From: Neorhizobium galegae
Lineage (GTDB): Bacteria; Pseudomonadota; Alphaproteobacteria; Rhizobiales; Rhizobiaceae
Length of the DNA stretch: 64,000 bases
NCBI RefSeq assembly: GCF_017877055.1
Contig: NZ_JAGIPG010000002.1
Location: forward strand, 1,488,001 to 1,552,000
Direction of reading: 5' to 3'
In this document: positions 62,614 to 64,000 of the stretch, piece after piece
How positions within the stretch are numbered: the stretch's first letter is position 1
Layout: every line of letters starts with the position of its first letter
Made by a program: the position numbers and the translations under genes
Notes under the pieces: model-generated
What the model was told of the DNA's origin: nothing
Seen by the model: only the letters and a program-made list of their open reading frames with translations
Databases searched by the model: none

Positions 62614-63864
62614 TCAGCGCTTGCCGAGCGATGCCAGGCGTTTGAGAGCTGCGACCTGGTGGCTGGCACGCACGTCGGCCGGTGCCTCGTCCTCACCCTG
62701 TCGGTCGACGGCCGGGACGACCGAGGCCTCGGTGCCGGTATCGATCGCGGTGCGATCACGACCGCTCTCCTTTGCGGTATAGAGCGCCCGGTCCGCGGCA
62801 CTGAGTAGAAGGTCGAGGTCGGCGGTTTCGGCTGGCGCGAGCGCGATGCCGGCACTGACGGTGACCGTGATACTATGCTCGCCCGCGTCGATGGTCTGGC
62901 GCTTGAGCGTCAGGCGGATCGCCTCGGCGATGCTCGCGGCCTCGATCATGTCGGCGACGCGCAGGATGGAGGCGAATTCCTCGCCGCCCATGCGACCGAA
63001 GAAGCCGCGGCCGCGCAGCGAAGTCTGGCCGACCTGCGAAAAGGCGATCAGCACCGAATCGCCGGCCTGATGGCCGCAGCGGTCATTGATCTGCTTGAAG
63101 TTGTCGAGGTCGAAATGCAGGAGCGCGATCAGCGGCTTCTGCTCGTTCTCGAGCTTCTTCAAGGCATGGAACTGGTCGATCAAGCCGCGCCGGTTGAGAA
63201 CGCCGGTCAAGGGGTCGGTGACGGCAAGCGTCTTGAGTTTGTGTTCCGACCGCTCGGTCAGCAGCTTTGCACCGGTCATGATGCTGGCGATGAAACAGAT
63301 TGCCGCCGGGAAGAGCAGCCAGGCGGAGTGCGGTGAAACGCCGATGGTTTTCGCCTCGCCGGCAACCACCAGAACGGCGACGACGCCGTTCGCGCAAAAT
63401 TGTATGGCGAGGAATACCGACAGCACCCGTCGCGTTATCTTCGACGCGCTGTCGTTGCTCAGAAGGATATAGATCATGATCGCATGGCCGACCATGGTCG
63501 CGCCGTTGTGAAGGGCCACCCGATAGGCGAAGTTCTCGCGTATCGGATAAAGGAACATGCCGGCCACCCAAAGAAGTGCCGGGATGGCGATGTAGGCTTC
63601 AACGGGCTTCCGGTCGAACTGCAGGAGGCCTGCGATCCACAGGCCGACACCGGCGAGTACCAGCGTATTGGCGATCTGGATGGAGATGAAATCGGGGATA
63701 TCGCCGCGCAACGTGACCAGCACGACACCGATGCCGTGCAGCGCAAAGCCGCTGCCCCAGCTCAAATAGAAGCGGTCCCGTTCGTAATACCAGCGTGAGC
63801 ACAGGAGGACGGCGAGCGTCAGCGCTTCCGCCGCCCAGATCATCAGGCCCGTTAAAATATCCAC
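62614..63864 (-). CDS. Membrane diguanylate cyclase (GGDEF)
   Basis: This 416-residue protein has about six spans (residues 1-200) and a GGDEF domain with FGRMGGEEF near residue 310. The GGEEF signature is active in the family. The I-site RxxD position reads R-G-R-G, so feedback inhibition may be lost. I chose the GTG at 63864 with GGGAG upstream; the frame runs further to 63990. Confidence 0.88.
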   Translation of the reverse strand: MDILTGLMIWAAEALTLAVLLCSRWYYERDRFYLSWGSGFALHGIGVVLVTLRGDIPDFISIQIANTLVLAGVGLWIAGLLQFDRKPVEAYIAIPALLWVAGMFLYPIRENFAYRVALHNGATMVGHAIMIYILLSNDSASKITRRVLSVFLAIQFCANGVVAVLVVAGEAKTIGVSPHSAWLLFPAAICFIASIMTGAKLLTERSEHKLKTLAVTDPLTGVLNRRGLIDQFHALKKLENEQKPLIALLHFDLDNFKQINDRCGHQAGDSVLIAFSQVGQTSLRGRGFFGRMGGEEFASILRVADMIEAASIAEAIRLTLKRQTIDAGEHSITVTVSAGIALAPAETADLDLLLSAADRALYTAKESGRDRTAIDTGTEASVVPAVDRQGEDEAPADVRASHQVAALKRLASLGKR

Positions 63865-64000
63865 CCGAAACTCCCATACTCGATGTCGAGCGCGGCAAGA
63901 ATGCCACGCAGTCTTTAAGACGACGTTGCACGGATCGCAGAAAATCCTGGGTTTGGCCGGTCGCGGCGGAATTTTCGAGACGATATTCACGCCTGCTTTA

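Overview
The window looks like a Rhizobiaceae chromosome (Rhizobium, Neorhizobium or Agrobacterium type). It is GC-rich and holds typical rhizobial small families (DUF982, DUF6894, DUF2842), a rhizobial exopolysaccharide locus, and the order rplM-rpsI, argC, speB, ctaA. It falls into two parts: a large prophage from the left edge to about 35.6 kb, and host chromosome from there to the end.

Prophage, 1-35.6 kb. The left end of the element, with its integrase and repressor, lies outside the window. The right end abuts the 3' end of a tRNA-Pro(GGG) gene (35621-35697, minus strand), the usual attachment target. In order the element carries: the end of a cytosine-C5 methyltransferase with eight repeated TIT-type units; a helix-turn-helix replication-type protein with iteron-like repeats inside its gene; a NusG-like protein followed by a terminator; a Z-like minor tail protein; and a GTTGACG repeat cluster just before the packaging genes. 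Next comes a lambda-type head module (small and large terminase, portal, gpW-like, S49 protease, scaffold, decoration protein, major capsid). A Mu-type contractile tail follows (DUF2635, sheath, tube, tail chaperone with a -1 frameshift site, tape measure, gpN, gp44-gp48, fibres). The predicted particle is therefore a myovirus with a lambda-like head and a Mu-like tail. Lysis genes (GH19 endolysin, Rz-like and overlapping lipoprotein) sit at 25.8-27.3 kb.

From 24.9 to 35.4 kb the prophage carries mostly minus-strand accessory genes. Many overlap by ATGA, and at least six are single-pass membrane proteins of 32-54 residues. The clearest regulatory find is a perfect alphaproteobacterial LexA box (GTTC-N7-GTTC, 33930-33944) overlapping a sigma70-like promoter. 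It heads an operon that includes an SRAP/YedK-family peptidase. Next to the attachment site is a DUF4393/Abi-alpha gene, a likely superinfection defence gene.

Chromosome, 35.7-64 kb. Small secreted, membrane and regulatory genes come first. Then a divergent exopolysaccharide locus: polymerase, glycosyl-1-phosphate transferase, glycosyltransferase and export lipoprotein on minus, and a Wzz/ExoP-like protein with a degenerate Walker A on plus, followed by a CelD-like acyltransferase. Core genes follow: DUF2842, ctaA, DoxX, a streptomycin-kinase-like APH, argC, speB, phhA with a divergent Lrp regulator, rpsI-rplM. The right end holds a CoA-binding protein, O-acetylhomoserine sulfhydrylase, a cupin, MarR with a divergent SDR, a cytochrome P450 divergent from a CYTH protein, gamma-glutamyltransferase and a membrane diguanylate cyclase.
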